A DNA stretch of 64,000 nucleotides from Candidatus Desulfovibrio intestinipullorum (lineage in GTDB: Bacteria > Desulfobacterota > Desulfovibrionia > Desulfovibrionales > Desulfovibrionaceae). The translations under genes were made by a program, and so were the position numbers. The DNA is taken from positions 1-64,000 of the forward strand of contig DXHV01000073.1 of the NCBI GenBank assembly GCA_019113165.1, written 5' to 3'. Below, piece by piece: positions 49,662 through 60,153 of the stretch. Positions within the stretch are counted from its first letter, which is position 1; every line of letters begins with the position of its first letter. The notes under the pieces are model-generated. The model was not told the origin of the DNA, did not search any database, and worked only from the letters and a program-made list of their open reading frames with translations.

Positions 49662-51944
49662 CTACATGGCCTTGAACGGGTTGGGGCCCATCTGTTCTAT
49701 GCGTTTGACAAAGCCATCGATCATGTCTGTCACACAATGAGCTTCGTCAATGGCCAGTTCAAATTGTTCCACGCGTTCCGGCTCAACACCAAGACGGTTC
49801 AGAGTCTCGGCAATATTGGTCATGCGGCGGGCACACAGTTCAGAGCCCTTCACGAAGTGGCACTGATAGTCGTCGCCGTACTTGCAGCCCAGCAGCATGA
49901 CGCCATCATAGCCCTTGCTCATGGCATCGGAAACCCAGATGGCGTTGACGGAACCCAGGCAGCGCACAGGGATGATGCGCACGTAGGGGCTCCAGGTGTG
50001 ACCCTGCAGGGCAGCCATGTCCAGAGCGGGGTAGGCGTCATTCTCGCAAGCCAGGATGAGAATGCGCGGACCTTCGTTCTTGAAGTCCTTGGGAACGGAG
50101 ACTTCGCGGATCATGGAGCCGATCTGGTCAATATTGTAGTTGGCAAAGGAGATGACGCGCTCGGGGCAGGCACCAAAGCAGGTACCACAGCGGCGGCATC
50201 TGGCCGGATTGGGCTTGGGTGTTCCCTTTTCATCGTCGTCCAGGGCGCCGAAGGGACATTCCTCTGTGCAGCGCTTGCACTGCGTGCAGCGCACGAAGTT
50301 GAACACAGGGTAGGTCCTGTCACCGGAGCGCGGATGCACGGCCACACCGTGTTCTGCGCATTCAATGGCCTGGATGGCCTTGAGCACGGCACCGCGGGCG
50401 TCCTGCAGGCAGCCTTCCAGTGTCATGGGCTGACGCACGCAGCCTGCGGCATAGACACCGGTACGACGGGTTTCGTAGGGGAAACAGATATAGTTGGAAT
50501 CGAGATAGCCGTCGAAGAGTTCGAGGTCCGGGAAATCCGGGCCCTGACGGTACTCGAACTGCATGATGGCTTCCTTGGCGGACACAGGCACGAGGCCGGT
50601 GGGCACAACCACCAGATCGCAGTCCAGGTCGAAGTCCATGCCGAGAAGGGTGTTCTCGCAGGAGACCACCATGTGGTCGCCCTGCTCGCGGATGGAGGTC
50701 ACATCGGCCTTGGTCATCATGAGGCCGAGACGATCCTGCATCTTGCGGTAGAAGCGTTCCAGGATGCCGGGCACCACCATGTCCTTGTAGAGGACATAGC
50801 ACTGCGTGACGTCGTTGGTCTTCTCGCAGACGCTATTGGCCAGACGGAGCATGCCCACGGAGTTGACGGCATTGGAGTAGCGCAGATGCTCGATGCTCTC
50901 CAGGTCCTGCTTGACAAAGGCAGCTTCCTCGCCTTCGGCAGGAGCTTCAGCAGGAGCAGCCTCGGCAGCCTGTTCGGCAGCCTGGGCCTCGGCTTCGGCC
51001 TTCTGCCTGGCAGCGGCTTCTTCGGCCAGGGTCGTATCCAGCACAAAGGCAATGCGACGGGCAGTGATCTTGCCGGCCAGGAACTGCTTGCCGAATTCGG
51101 CGGCATGCATGACCTTGGGAGAAACACCCAGACCCATGGCTTCCATGTATTTGGGATCCAGGGGCGTCCAGCCGGCAGCCACAACGGCGGAACCGACTTC
51201 CAGAGTCTTCTCGCCCTCGGGGGTATTGAGGGTCAGGGTGTACTGTCCGGGCTGACCAGCCAGCTTGGCCACTGTGGAAGACATGTAGACGGTAATCTTG
51301 GGGTTCTTCTCGACAGCGGCAATTCTTTCGGCCAGATTGGTCGATTCCTTGTCTTCCCAGGGACCCTGCAGGGGAGAACCGGTGGGAATGTTGTTCACGG
51401 CGCCGCCCAGGCGGTCCGTCTTTTCGACCAGCACCACTTCATAGCCGCTGGCAGCAGCTTCGGCAGCAGCGGTCAGGCCGGTAAAGCCGCCGCCGACAAC
51501 CAGGATGCGGCGCACGCCCTTTTCCAGGGCTGCGGAGTCGGGCAGGGAACCCTTCTGCAGCTTCACGACACCCATGTTGATGTAGTCGGTGGCAATCTGC
51601 ACAAGGAGTTCGGGAGCAGGCTGGCCGGGAACAAGGCCGTTGCCCAGCGGGTCCTCATAGGAGAGCACGCACTGTTCGCGCAGGTTCACGCGTTCGGTGA
51701 GCACGGGGAAACGATATATTTCCACATCCTGACGGGGAGAAGCACCGCAGATGAGCACGCCGTCAAGGCCATTGTCTTCAATGTCCTTGGCAATGCTCTG
51801 GGCCTGATCTGCCAGAACCGGGAACACGCGCACAACGGCTACAAGCGATTCCCACTTGGCTTTCACGCCGGCAGCCAGGGCCTCAACATCAAGGCCACCG
51901 CCAATATTGGCGGCATCAAAATAGACACCGATTTTGCTGGACAT
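49662..51944 (-). CDS. qmoB: QmoB, HdrA-like flavoprotein with MvhD domain
   Basis: VVGGGFTGLTAAAEAAASGYEVVLVEKTDRLGG; CTQCKRCTEECPFGA, CRRCGTCFGACPERV; C-terminal MvhD-like CLGSVNAIWVSDAMSKGYDGVMLLGCKYGDDYQC. Confidence 0.93.
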   Translation of the reverse strand: MSSKIGVYFDAANIGGGLDVEALAAGVKAKWESLVAVVRVFPVLADQAQSIAKDIEDNGLDGVLICGASPRQDVEIYRFPVLTERVNLREQCVLSYEDPLGNGLVPGQPAPELLVQIATDYINMGVVKLQKGSLPDSAALEKGVRRILVVGGGFTGLTAAAEAAASGYEVVLVEKTDRLGGAVNNIPTGSPLQGPWEDKESTNLAERIAAVEKNPKITVYMSSTVAKLAGQPGQYTLTLNTPEGEKTLEVGSAVVAAGWTPLDPKYMEAMGLGVSPKVMHAAEFGKQFLAGKITARRIAFVLDTTLAEEAAARQKAEAEAQAAEQAAEAAPAEAPAEGEEAAFVKQDLESIEHLRYSNAVNSVGMLRLANSVCEKTNDVTQCYVLYKDMVVPGILERFYRKMQDRLGLMMTKADVTSIREQGDHMVVSCENTLLGMDFDLDCDLVVVPTGLVPVSAKEAIMQFEYRQGPDFPDLELFDGYLDSNYICFPYETRRTGVYAAGCVRQPMTLEGCLQDARGAVLKAIQAIECAEHGVAVHPRSGDRTYPVFNFVRCTQCKRCTEECPFGALDDDEKGTPKPNPARCRRCGTCFGACPERVISFANYNIDQIGSMIREVSVPKDFKNEGPRILILACENDAYPALDMAALQGHTWSPYVRIIPVRCLGSVNAIWVSDAMSKGYDGVMLLGCKYGDDYQCHFVKGSELCARRMTNIAETLNRLGVEPERVEQFELAIDEAHCVTDMIDGFVKRIEQMGPNPFKAM

Positions 51945-51949
51945 GCCGC

Positions 51950-53185
51950 CTACCTCCCTTCAACCGTTTGCACCGCCTTCAGGGCGGCCGCAGTACCAGT
52001 CTGTGCCGAACGGGTCACATCAAGCGGCATGACAGCACAGCCGGCTGCGAAAATTCCTGCTTCTTCGCCACCCATGACAAAACCTTCTTCGTCCAGCGGC
52101 AGAGGCAGCGGGCAGTTTTCCTTGGACAGGGAAGGCTGCATACCTGTAGCCAGAACAACAAGATCGTAGTCCAGTGTGAGCTTTTCGCCACGCACGGCGT
52201 CTTCGGCCTGCACACGGACGCGATCTCCCTCGATCTGTTCCACATTGGCAACTTTGCCCTTGATGAAGGACACCTTGCCAGAGGCTTTGGCCTTGTCCAG
52301 GGTCTTGATGTAGCGGCCGGGAGCACGCAGATCGATGTAGAAAATATCACAATGGGCATCAGGCAGGGCTTCTACGACATAGAAGCACTGCTTGATGGAT
52401 GCCATACAGCAAATGTACGAGCAGTAATTCAGATGATTCTGATCCCTGGAACCTGCGCACTGCACGAAGCACACACGCCTGGGGGCAACATGGTCGCTGG
52501 GACGCACGAGCTTGCCGGCCGTGGGGCCATAGGGCGAAGCAAGGCGTTCCATCTGCATGTTGGTGATGCAGTTCTTCACTGTGCCTGCACCGAGGTTGGA
52601 CAGGTTGGTCACATCATAGGGTTTCCAGCCTGTGGCAACCACAATGGCACCCACCTGCAGCTCGATGGTTCTGGCCTCTTCATTGAGGTTGATGAACTTG
52701 CAGCTGGCTGCCTTGGCCTTGTCTGCGGCTGTCAGCGACTTGGGATCCAGGACATAGCGGCTCGGGAAGGCGAAGGGAGCGGACTTGTACAGGGGCTTGC
52801 GGGTGGAAAGGCCGAAGTCAAAGTCGTTGACTGCCTCACCTTCAAGGCCTGAAGCAAAAAAGCCAAGATCCACTGCATGGGCTGCCGTATGGCGGGGCTG
52901 CAACGTCACTTGGACTGTGTAATTCCCTTTGCTTCCAGAGAGGGCTGTGACCTCTGCAAGCGTGAAGAACTTGATGCGCGGATTGTTCCTGATGCGCTGG
53001 AACTGGATCTCCAAACCGCAGGAGGGGGGACAGAGTTTCGGGAAATATTTATTAAGCTGGGCAACGCGTCCGCCCAGGAACGGCGTTTTCTCGACGATGT
53101 AGACATCGTGTCCCAGCTCCGCCGCTTCAATGGCGGCAGTCAAGCCGGCGAAGCCGCCACCGACGACGAGAATGGCGCTGGACAT
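51950..53185 (-). CDS. qmoA: QmoA, HdrA-like flavoprotein
   Basis: MSSAILVVGGGFAGLTAAIEAAELGHDVYIVEKTPFLGGRVAQLNKYFPKLCPPSCGLEIQF. Confidence 0.93.
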   Translation of the reverse strand: MSSAILVVGGGFAGLTAAIEAAELGHDVYIVEKTPFLGGRVAQLNKYFPKLCPPSCGLEIQFQRIRNNPRIKFFTLAEVTALSGSKGNYTVQVTLQPRHTAAHAVDLGFFASGLEGEAVNDFDFGLSTRKPLYKSAPFAFPSRYVLDPKSLTAADKAKAASCKFINLNEEARTIELQVGAIVVATGWKPYDVTNLSNLGAGTVKNCITNMQMERLASPYGPTAGKLVRPSDHVAPRRVCFVQCAGSRDQNHLNYCSYICCMASIKQCFYVVEALPDAHCDIFYIDLRAPGRYIKTLDKAKASGKVSFIKGKVANVEQIEGDRVRVQAEDAVRGEKLTLDYDLVVLATGMQPSLSKENCPLPLPLDEEGFVMGGEEAGIFAAGCAVMPLDVTRSAQTGTAAALKAVQTVEGR

Positions 53186-53273
53186 CCTTGGTAGCCTCCT
53201 ACGTTTCGACGTTAAAAAGGGGGAGAACCCCACTAAACGGAGATTCTCCCCCCGAAAGGACTGTTACTTGCTA

Positions 53274-55262
53274 TTAGTCAGGGATGATCTGGTAGTAGGC
53301 CTTCTTGAAGACCTTGGTTTCGCCGGTTGCGGGGTCGAAACGGGAGTTCACGAAGCACTTCCACTTGGAGTCGTCGAGACCCATGTGGTCGGCGCGATAG
53401 TAGAAGCCGGGGTAACGGGTTTCTTCACGGAAGGCAATGTGCTGCATGTGCAGACGCACTGTCCACAGGCGGTGATAGTTTTCCCAGCAACGGAGCAGTT
53501 CGTGCAGGTCGCGGGCAGCCAGCTTCTTGGAGTCTTCTTCCAGCATGCCGAGCAGGAAGAAGCCGGTATCCAGAAGAGCCTTGGAGGTCATGTAGTAGGT
53601 GCTCACGCCGCCGCCGTATTCGTCGGTGCACTTGATGAGGCGCATCATGAAGTTGCGGGGGGAGATGTAGTTGGGGTTGACCACAGGATCAGTGGAGGCG
53701 TCCTTGTTTTCCACGTAGGTGTAGTAAGGAGCGTACACTTCCTTCTTCAGTTCTTCAGCGCTCACAGCCAGTTCGGGCTTGAAGTCCTTGTGGTCGCGCA
53801 CGTAACGCACGGCGGCCTTGGCAGCGATACGGCCTTCAGCATGGGAGCCGGAGGAGAACTTGTGGCCGGAAGCACCCACGCCGTCAGCGCAGGTGAACAG
53901 GCCGTCGACGGTGGTCATACGGTTGTAGACCTTACCGTTGGCAGAGCGGACCTTGTATTCTTCGGGGACCCATTCTTCGTCAGGACCGGAAGTCCAGATA
54001 CCGCAGCAGCCGGAGTGGGAGCCGAGCAGGTAAGGCTCGGTGGGCATAATTTCGGAACCGCGATCCTCGGGAGCGGTGTTGGTGGCAGCCCACAGGTTGG
54101 CCTGACCAACGCACATGTCGAGGAAGTCTTCCCAAGCTTCGCTTTCGAGGTCCTTCTGTTCTTCTTCGTTCAGGGTGGCGAAGGTGTTCAGAAGAGCGGT
54201 CTTGGTGTCCATGTAGATGGGGCCCTGACCGTTGCGCATTTCGTTCAGCATCATGTGGTTGCGCAGGCAGGTGGGCACAACCTTGCCGGTGGCGTAGCCG
54301 CGCTTCTGGTAAGGAACGAGCATGTCCTTACGGGTCACGCAGTAGTCTTCGCCCTTGGCGTTGGTGGCTTTGGCCTTGAAGAGCAGGAACCAGGCACCCA
54401 CGGGGCCGTAACCGTCCTTGAAGCGGGCGGGCACGAAGCGGTTTTCCATCATGGTCATTTCTGCACCGACCTGGGCGCAGAGGGTGTAGGTGGAACCGGC
54501 ATTCCACACAGGATACCAGGCGCGGCCCATACCTTCACCGGTGGAACGCGGACGGTAGATGTTCACGGCGCCGCCGCAGCAGACGATCATGGCGTTGGTG
54601 CGGAAGATGTGAACCATGTTTTCACGAGTGGAGAAGCCCACGGCACCGGCGATGCGGTTGGGGGTGTTCTTGTCGAGAAGCAGTTTCACGACGAACACGC
54701 GCTCGAGCAGGCGTTCTTCACCAAGGACGTTCTTGGCAGCTTCGGCAACGATGCACTTGTAGGATTCACCGTTGATCATGATCTGCCAGCGGCCGGAACG
54801 GACAGGAGCGTCACCCTTGCGGATGGACTTGCCCTGGGCCTTGGCCTGGGCGCCGTTCAGGTTGTGACCGTCTTCGGCTTTGACCCAGATGGGGAGGCCC
54901 CAGTCTTCGAACAGCTTGACGGAGTCGTCAACGTGACGGCCGCAGTCGAAGATAAGGTCTTCACGGACGATGCCCATAAGGTCGGTGCGGACCATGCGGA
55001 CGTAGTCGTCAGCGCTGTTGTTTTCCAGGAAGGTGTTGATAGCGGAGAGGCCCTGGGCCACGGCGCCGGAACGTTCCAGGGAGGCTTTGTCGACAACCAG
55101 GGTCTTCAGGCCCAGCTCGTCGCCCCAGCGGACAGCTTCCACTGCGGCACCGGTGGCACCCATGCCGCCACCGACGATCAGAAGGTCAACATCATGTTCT
55201 TTGATTTGAGGATCGGAAATAGCCACACCACGGGGCGCTTCCTTAACAGGGATCATAGGCAT
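53274..55262 (-). CDS. aprA: Adenylylsulfate reductase, alpha subunit
   Basis: DLLIVGGGMGATGAAVEAVRWGDELGLKTLVVDKASLERSGAVAQGLSAIN, full-length AprA. Confidence 0.98.
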   Translation of the reverse strand: MPMIPVKEAPRGVAISDPQIKEHDVDLLIVGGGMGATGAAVEAVRWGDELGLKTLVVDKASLERSGAVAQGLSAINTFLENNSADDYVRMVRTDLMGIVREDLIFDCGRHVDDSVKLFEDWGLPIWVKAEDGHNLNGAQAKAQGKSIRKGDAPVRSGRWQIMINGESYKCIVAEAAKNVLGEERLLERVFVVKLLLDKNTPNRIAGAVGFSTRENMVHIFRTNAMIVCCGGAVNIYRPRSTGEGMGRAWYPVWNAGSTYTLCAQVGAEMTMMENRFVPARFKDGYGPVGAWFLLFKAKATNAKGEDYCVTRKDMLVPYQKRGYATGKVVPTCLRNHMMLNEMRNGQGPIYMDTKTALLNTFATLNEEEQKDLESEAWEDFLDMCVGQANLWAATNTAPEDRGSEIMPTEPYLLGSHSGCCGIWTSGPDEEWVPEEYKVRSANGKVYNRMTTVDGLFTCADGVGASGHKFSSGSHAEGRIAAKAAVRYVRDHKDFKPELAVSAEELKKEVYAPYYTYVENKDASTDPVVNPNYISPRNFMMRLIKCTDEYGGGVSTYYMTSKALLDTGFFLLGMLEEDSKKLAARDLHELLRCWENYHRLWTVRLHMQHIAFREETRYPGFYYRADHMGLDDSKWKCFVNSRFDPATGETKVFKKAYYQIIPD

Positions 55263-55317
55263 AGTAGCAACTCCTTAAAGTTGATGAAGAAAACTGAAGA
55301 ATTTTGAATAGCTGCAG

Positions 55318-55791
55318 TTAGAAGGTGAGGGACTTGTCAGCCTCGCTCACTTCGAACTTCTTCATCAGAACTTCCTTGGGCGTGGCAAGTTCCTTCTCTG
55401 TATAGAGAAGTTCATCGTCCAGGCTGCCCTTATCGGTCCAGTCCTTGAAAGGATCGATGGAGCCTTCGGGAGTTGTACGGATCGGGAACTTGAAGCGTTT
55501 CACGTTGCCGTTACGGAAATTGACGGTCCACATGATGGAGTCGGCAGAACGCATGGGGATACATGTGCCGCCCATGGGAGCGAAGTCTGCGTAGGGACGA
55601 GCAGAGATGGCGCCCTGGGGGCAGATTTTCACACAGGAATAGCATTCCCAGCAGGCATCAGGTTCCTGATTGTAAGCCTTCATGGCATCAGGATCCAAGA
55701 TCATCAGATCGTTGGGGCAGATGTACATACAGGCTGTCTTTTCGCCGCCCTTGCAGCCGTCACATTTCGACGGATCAACATATGTAGGCAT
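55318..55791 (-). CDS. aprB: Adenylylsulfate reductase, beta subunit
   Basis: MPTYVDPSKCDGCKGGEKTACMYICPNDLMILD...CWECYSCVKICPQGAI (two 4Fe-4S clusters). Confidence 0.98.
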   Translation of the reverse strand: MPTYVDPSKCDGCKGGEKTACMYICPNDLMILDPDAMKAYNQEPDACWECYSCVKICPQGAISARPYADFAPMGGTCIPMRSADSIMWTVNFRNGNVKRFKFPIRTTPEGSIDPFKDWTDKGSLDDELLYTEKELATPKEVLMKKFEVSEADKSLTF

Positions 55792-55878
55792 ACGTTCCTC
55801 CAGGTAAATGGGGTGTGGAATTGGGATTTGCTCGGAGTCTGTCCGAGAAAGGACAAACTCCGTCGTGGTCTTGAGAAA

Positions 55879-55907
55879 TCTGTAACAAGCTCGGCCAACC
55901 TAGTCAA
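55879..55907 (-). promoter_or_regulatory. Candidate sigma70-type promoter of aprBA-qmoABCD
   Basis: Minus strand TTGACT-17 bp-TACAGA, about 90 nt upstream of aprB. Strong -35, weak -10. Confidence 0.4.
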
Positions 55908-56966
55908 GCCCCTCCGAATAATTTTGCTCGTTACTCTTAGACATCTTATATGCAATCATTTAAAATTTATGATTATTTATCTCAAATGAGGGGCTGCAAA
56001 AACTTTTTTCATCTCTTATGTAACTCAATTTTTGCAGGGAAAAATTGTGCACAAGCCCTTGTCAGGCCTGCATTTGAGAGGGCTTGCGCTATTTCTAAAA
56101 CCAGTATATGATATAAAATTGTCCGCTTTATTTTGCGGTTCCCTGCTCCTGACAGGCCTTTTCCTGCAGAACGCCCTCAGGTCAGACAAAAGCCTGCCAG
56201 GGGGATCTGCCCGGATCCTTCCTGATCCTTCCGGATCCTGCCCCCGGGAGGGACAGGCCCTGAAGAACACCAGTCGTCCTGCCTGCTCCCAGGCTTCCCC
56301 GGAACCCTAGCTGCCCCATGTTGCAGGAGGGTCACCTGGCAGGGTGCCTTGTGTTACAAGACGCGCGCTGCCACAGGGCTACGGAGGCTGTCACAGCAGG
56401 CCGCACATGCGCAGGCATTTCGTGTTCTGGCCAGCGCTCTCCGGGCCCAAGCGTACCCTGCACATAATATGCTTTCCCCGGCATGACAACAGATGCCGTG
56501 CAGGTTGCTCTCCCTATGTCCTGGAAACAGAGATACTGGAGCCAGTTTTCGGGAAAAAACGTCCCCTGCACCTCTTGCGCCCTTGCTTCAGGTGGCGTAT
56601 GTGTGCACACTCTCCACGACATGGCAACGATACGCTTTTGTTGTGAAAGTGCCCTTCTCCCAGGCCGGCACCCGCCAAGGCCAATGTTTCGTCCCCCATC
56701 TCTGCGGGACCGAGACGCCCTGAGCGACAGCCGCAATGTCCGCCTGCAGCAGGAAAAGCCTGTTCCTGTCGTCCTGCAGATGCAGCGCCCATGGGCCCCG
56801 GGCGCATCACTTTTACAGGGATCATGTCCAGCCGCGGAAGAAGGCCTCAGAAAGCCGAACAGCGTAGTCTCACCCTGACTTCGACATGCACGAAGCCGGG
56901 AGCAGCTTGCCCACCTCTAGCCTCCCGGAACGATACGGGAACAAACAAACACATATGGTAGTATCA

Positions 56967-58646
56967 ATGAGCGACGAAACTTCGGAAAGACCCCGCCGTC
57001 CCCTCAGGGAAACCGTCTGCGATATTGACAGGGAAATTCTCAAGCTCGTTCTTCAACGGCACAACCTTGTTGCCCGCATGGCTTCGGCCAGGGGCAGACT
57101 CTCTCCGCAGGAAGAACGCTATCTGCGGGAATCCTGGGAAAGCCAGGTTGCCAAGGTCAGTGCAGACCCCAACCTTTCCACACGTTTCTTCACCCTGCTG
57201 CAGGAAGTCGAATTTCTTCCCAAACCCAGCGAAGAAGCGCCCCAGAAGCGGACTGCCTTCGGACTTGCTCCGATTCAAAAACCCGTTCATGTCCAGCTCG
57301 AAGCACCGAAGGATCAGGAACAGACACAGCTGTGGGCCGCTCTTGCCGCCACCACAGGCCAGCCGCTGCGCATTACCCAGGTTCTGATGAACGATGCCGT
57401 CTCCGACTGCGTGCGCATGTTCAACCAGTTCGGCTGCGCCCTGCACCGCGATGACGGAGACGTCCTGTCCGCCTCGGCCAGCACGCCTGCCGCAACGCCG
57501 GACAAGATCCTCCATGTCGGCGATTCTGCCTTCAACTTCTATCTTGCCGTGGCCCTGTATCTCGGCAGACCCAGTCACGCCAAATTTTCCGGTGGCCCGT
57601 CCCTGAAGCTTGCGGACTTCTCCGCCCTGCGCCACTTCCTGCCCAGCCTGGGCGCCCGCCTCATTTCCCTTGTGCCCAGAAATGACGGCCTGCCCGTCCG
57701 CATAGAAAGCTCCGGCCTGCTCCCTGATGTCATCACCCTGACGCCGGATCTGCCCCTGGACTTTGTCACCTGCCTCATTGCCGCAGCCCCCTTCTATCAG
57801 AAGGAACTGACCATGGACTGCGAAGCCCTGATCGGTGACGAGGCAGAAGAACGGATCAGCAGCACCCTCGACCTGCTCGCCCAGGCAGGCCTTTCCTGCA
57901 CAAGGGAGGGCATGCGCCTGCACTTCGTGCCCGGCACAGTCGAACTGCCCGCCCAGCCGGCCCTAGGTATGGATCTGTGTGCAAGTACGGTGCTGCTTGC
58001 CCTGGCCGCAGTGAACGCCGGTGAAGTCACCCTGACCGGTCTCTGGCCGCAGACGCCTGCCGCAGCTGCTGTTGCCGATCTCCTTGCCCAGCTTGGCCTC
58101 GAGCTGCAGGCGGACGATGGCACTGTCAGCCTGAAGGCCGATCCTTCCTTCCAGATGAACGGTGCACAGCTCACCGTGCCGGCCGCACTGCCCGCAGAGC
58201 TTGCCCCCCTGCCCTTTGCCTTTGCCTGCATCCAGGCACTCAAGTACGGACAGGCCAGCCTTCCTGCCGGAACCAGCACGGATCCCGATGTGGTCAGCCA
58301 GTACGGCAGCTTTGCCAGAGCCTGCGGCCTCGATCTTACCGATGAGGGCCTGCGTCCCTGGGGCGGCGATGAACCGGCCGGCACTCCGGCCTGGACTGCG
58401 CCTTCACCCATGTGGGCCTGTGCTCTGGCCCTCGCAGCCTGTGCCCGTCCTGCCTCCAGGGGCTTCTTCCTGAACAATCCCGGCATTCTGACCGGGCTCT
58501 ATCCGGCCTTCTGGCCCCTGTACAACGCGCTTCCCGAACCGGGCCTGCGCCGCGTCCAGCAGGCGACCCTGCCCGTCAGGGAACGCCGTCGCATCATCAC
58601 CAAGTCCGTGGCCCAGCTGACCCCCCGTCCCGAGGACGAAGACTAG
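56967..58646 (+). CDS. Chorismate mutase (AroQ class) fused to an EPSP synthase-like domain
   Basis: N-terminus LRETVCDIDREILKLVLQRHNLVARMASARG is CM-like; residues about 100-560 look like an AroA-type inside-out barrel repeat. Alternative start 56955. Confidence 0.7.
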   Translation: MSDETSERPRRPLRETVCDIDREILKLVLQRHNLVARMASARGRLSPQEERYLRESWESQVAKVSADPNLSTRFFTLLQEVEFLPKPSEEAPQKRTAFGLAPIQKPVHVQLEAPKDQEQTQLWAALAATTGQPLRITQVLMNDAVSDCVRMFNQFGCALHRDDGDVLSASASTPAATPDKILHVGDSAFNFYLAVALYLGRPSHAKFSGGPSLKLADFSALRHFLPSLGARLISLVPRNDGLPVRIESSGLLPDVITLTPDLPLDFVTCLIAAAPFYQKELTMDCEALIGDEAEERISSTLDLLAQAGLSCTREGMRLHFVPGTVELPAQPALGMDLCASTVLLALAAVNAGEVTLTGLWPQTPAAAAVADLLAQLGLELQADDGTVSLKADPSFQMNGAQLTVPAALPAELAPLPFAFACIQALKYGQASLPAGTSTDPDVVSQYGSFARACGLDLTDEGLRPWGGDEPAGTPAWTAPSPMWACALALAACARPASRGFFLNNPGILTGLYPAFWPLYNALPEPGLRRVQQATLPVRERRRIITKSVAQLTPRPEDED

Positions 58647-58668
58647 GATCCTGCCACGCACAGAGTAC

Positions 58669-58716
58669 AGATCAAAAAAACGGTGGAGTTCTGCTCCACC
58701 GTTTTTTTGATCTGTT
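58669..58716. terminator. Bidirectional rho-independent terminator
   Basis: AGATCAAAAAAACGGTGGAG-TTCTG-CTCCACCGTTTTTTTGATCT, near-perfect. Confidence 0.92.
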
Positions 58717-58771
58717 CAGTTCAGGCCGGCCAGACCGTCAGCCCCGACCGGATGACAAGGGGAAAGACCGA

Positions 58772-59215
58772 CTACTCATCAAGTGTCAGAGTGTAGTCGC
58801 TGATGGCCAGAGGTGTGGTCGATTCCCTGCTCATGGCATAGACCGTGAAGCGGAAGGTGCGATCGCTGCTCATGCCGCCAGAGACGCAGGGTGCACGATA
58901 GGTATTGAGCAGGCCGCCCTCGGGAATGACGTCGGCACCATCGGAGTTCAGGCCGCCGTAGCCCCAGCGTCCGCCGCCGAGGTAGCGTTCCGGCGAGGTG
59001 CCCACCACGGAAACGCGCACATCATAGTAGACTGTTCCCCTGGGCGGATTGTACACGAGGATTTCCGGAGAAATGCGCGAACAACGATGCACGTCCGAGA
59101 AGTTGACCTCTATGTGCATGCCCTCCTGGACCGGTGCTTCTTTCCAGCTGCAGCCTGCAAGACACATCATACTGAGAAGCACGCAGCTCAGGATGCGGCA
59201 ACAAAGACGGGCCAT
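58772..59215 (-). CDS. Hypothetical lipoprotein
   Basis: Signal peptide with lipobox (LSMMCLAGC); start trimmed to 59215, preceded by AGGAGG. Confidence 0.7.
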   Translation of the reverse strand: MARLCCRILSCVLLSMMCLAGCSWKEAPVQEGMHIEVNFSDVHRCSRISPEILVYNPPRGTVYYDVRVSVVGTSPERYLGGGRWGYGGLNSDGADVIPEGGLLNTYRAPCVSGGMSSDRTFRFTVYAMSRESTTPLAISDYTLTLDE

Positions 59216-60153
59216 GGGGAACCTCCTTACAATAGGAAACTTTTTTGGGATACGATAGCGCAAAGGTATGCCGTTGACAAGGGGCATACTACAACATCTC
59301 TGCTCTGCAAAAGCCACATTTTTTGCAAAATTTTTTTCAACATCTTTGTTACAAAATTGCTGTTCCCGGCTACGTCCGTTCTTTTCCAACACTGTACCTG
59401 CCTGAAAGACAGGAAGAATGCATGTTCTCCGTCTCCTTCTGTCCTTTGTGGGGTCTGTTCCTCCTTTGTTCTGCAGAGAGCACTCTCTGTTCCTGCATCT
59501 TCCGGCAGACCGCAGCCTGCCAGATCCTGCTTTCGGTCCTTTTCCCGAACACGAGTTGCAAAAATACAGTAAACCTGGCTCTGCAGCCGGGCAAGGAACA
59601 GCCAGCCCCTATCTTCAGTCCCTTGCCCTGTGCGTCCCGTGGGGAACGGCAGAGGACTGGCCCTGCCCTGACGGCATGGGATGCCTGATATTCTGACGGC
59701 AGATCTTGCAGTTCTGCCTGCAAAAGTTTAGTGAGCATATATATGATCTGCGTCATCACTCCCGAATCCTGAACAGATCCCGAACAGATCATGGACAGAA
59801 GCGGGACAGGCTTTTCCTCTCTCATTGCATACCGTTAGCTGAGACGCTGCGAACAAGTCACCCAGTGATGCGCACACCTTGCAGGACGTGCCGACAATGC
59901 GCCCTGCAGCCCGGCACATAAGCCTGGACAAATCGTCCGTGTGCCTGTCCTGCAGGTCTGCCAGGCTGCATCCAGACCGCCGAGTCTCCTTATCCCGGAG
60001 CCTCTTCCCCTGTCCATTTTCGTGGACCTGATGCGATCATGTCCCCTTTGCCAGCGTCAGCAACGGCTCCTGCCACACTTTTGGGAGAATATCATGGAGG
60101 CCGCGCTTTCTCCCCCGCATGCCGGTTCTTATGCGCGGAAACGACGAAAGATT

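Noticed and set aside
49737-52169. 810-aa plus-strand ORF
   Set aside because: Antisense to qmoB/qmoA.
53130-55307. 725-aa plus-strand ORF
   Set aside because: Antisense to aprA, one of the most conserved genes here.
56332-56736. 134-aa ORF in the aprB-chorismate mutase gap
   Set aside because: Competing ORFs in several frames, none with credible signatures.
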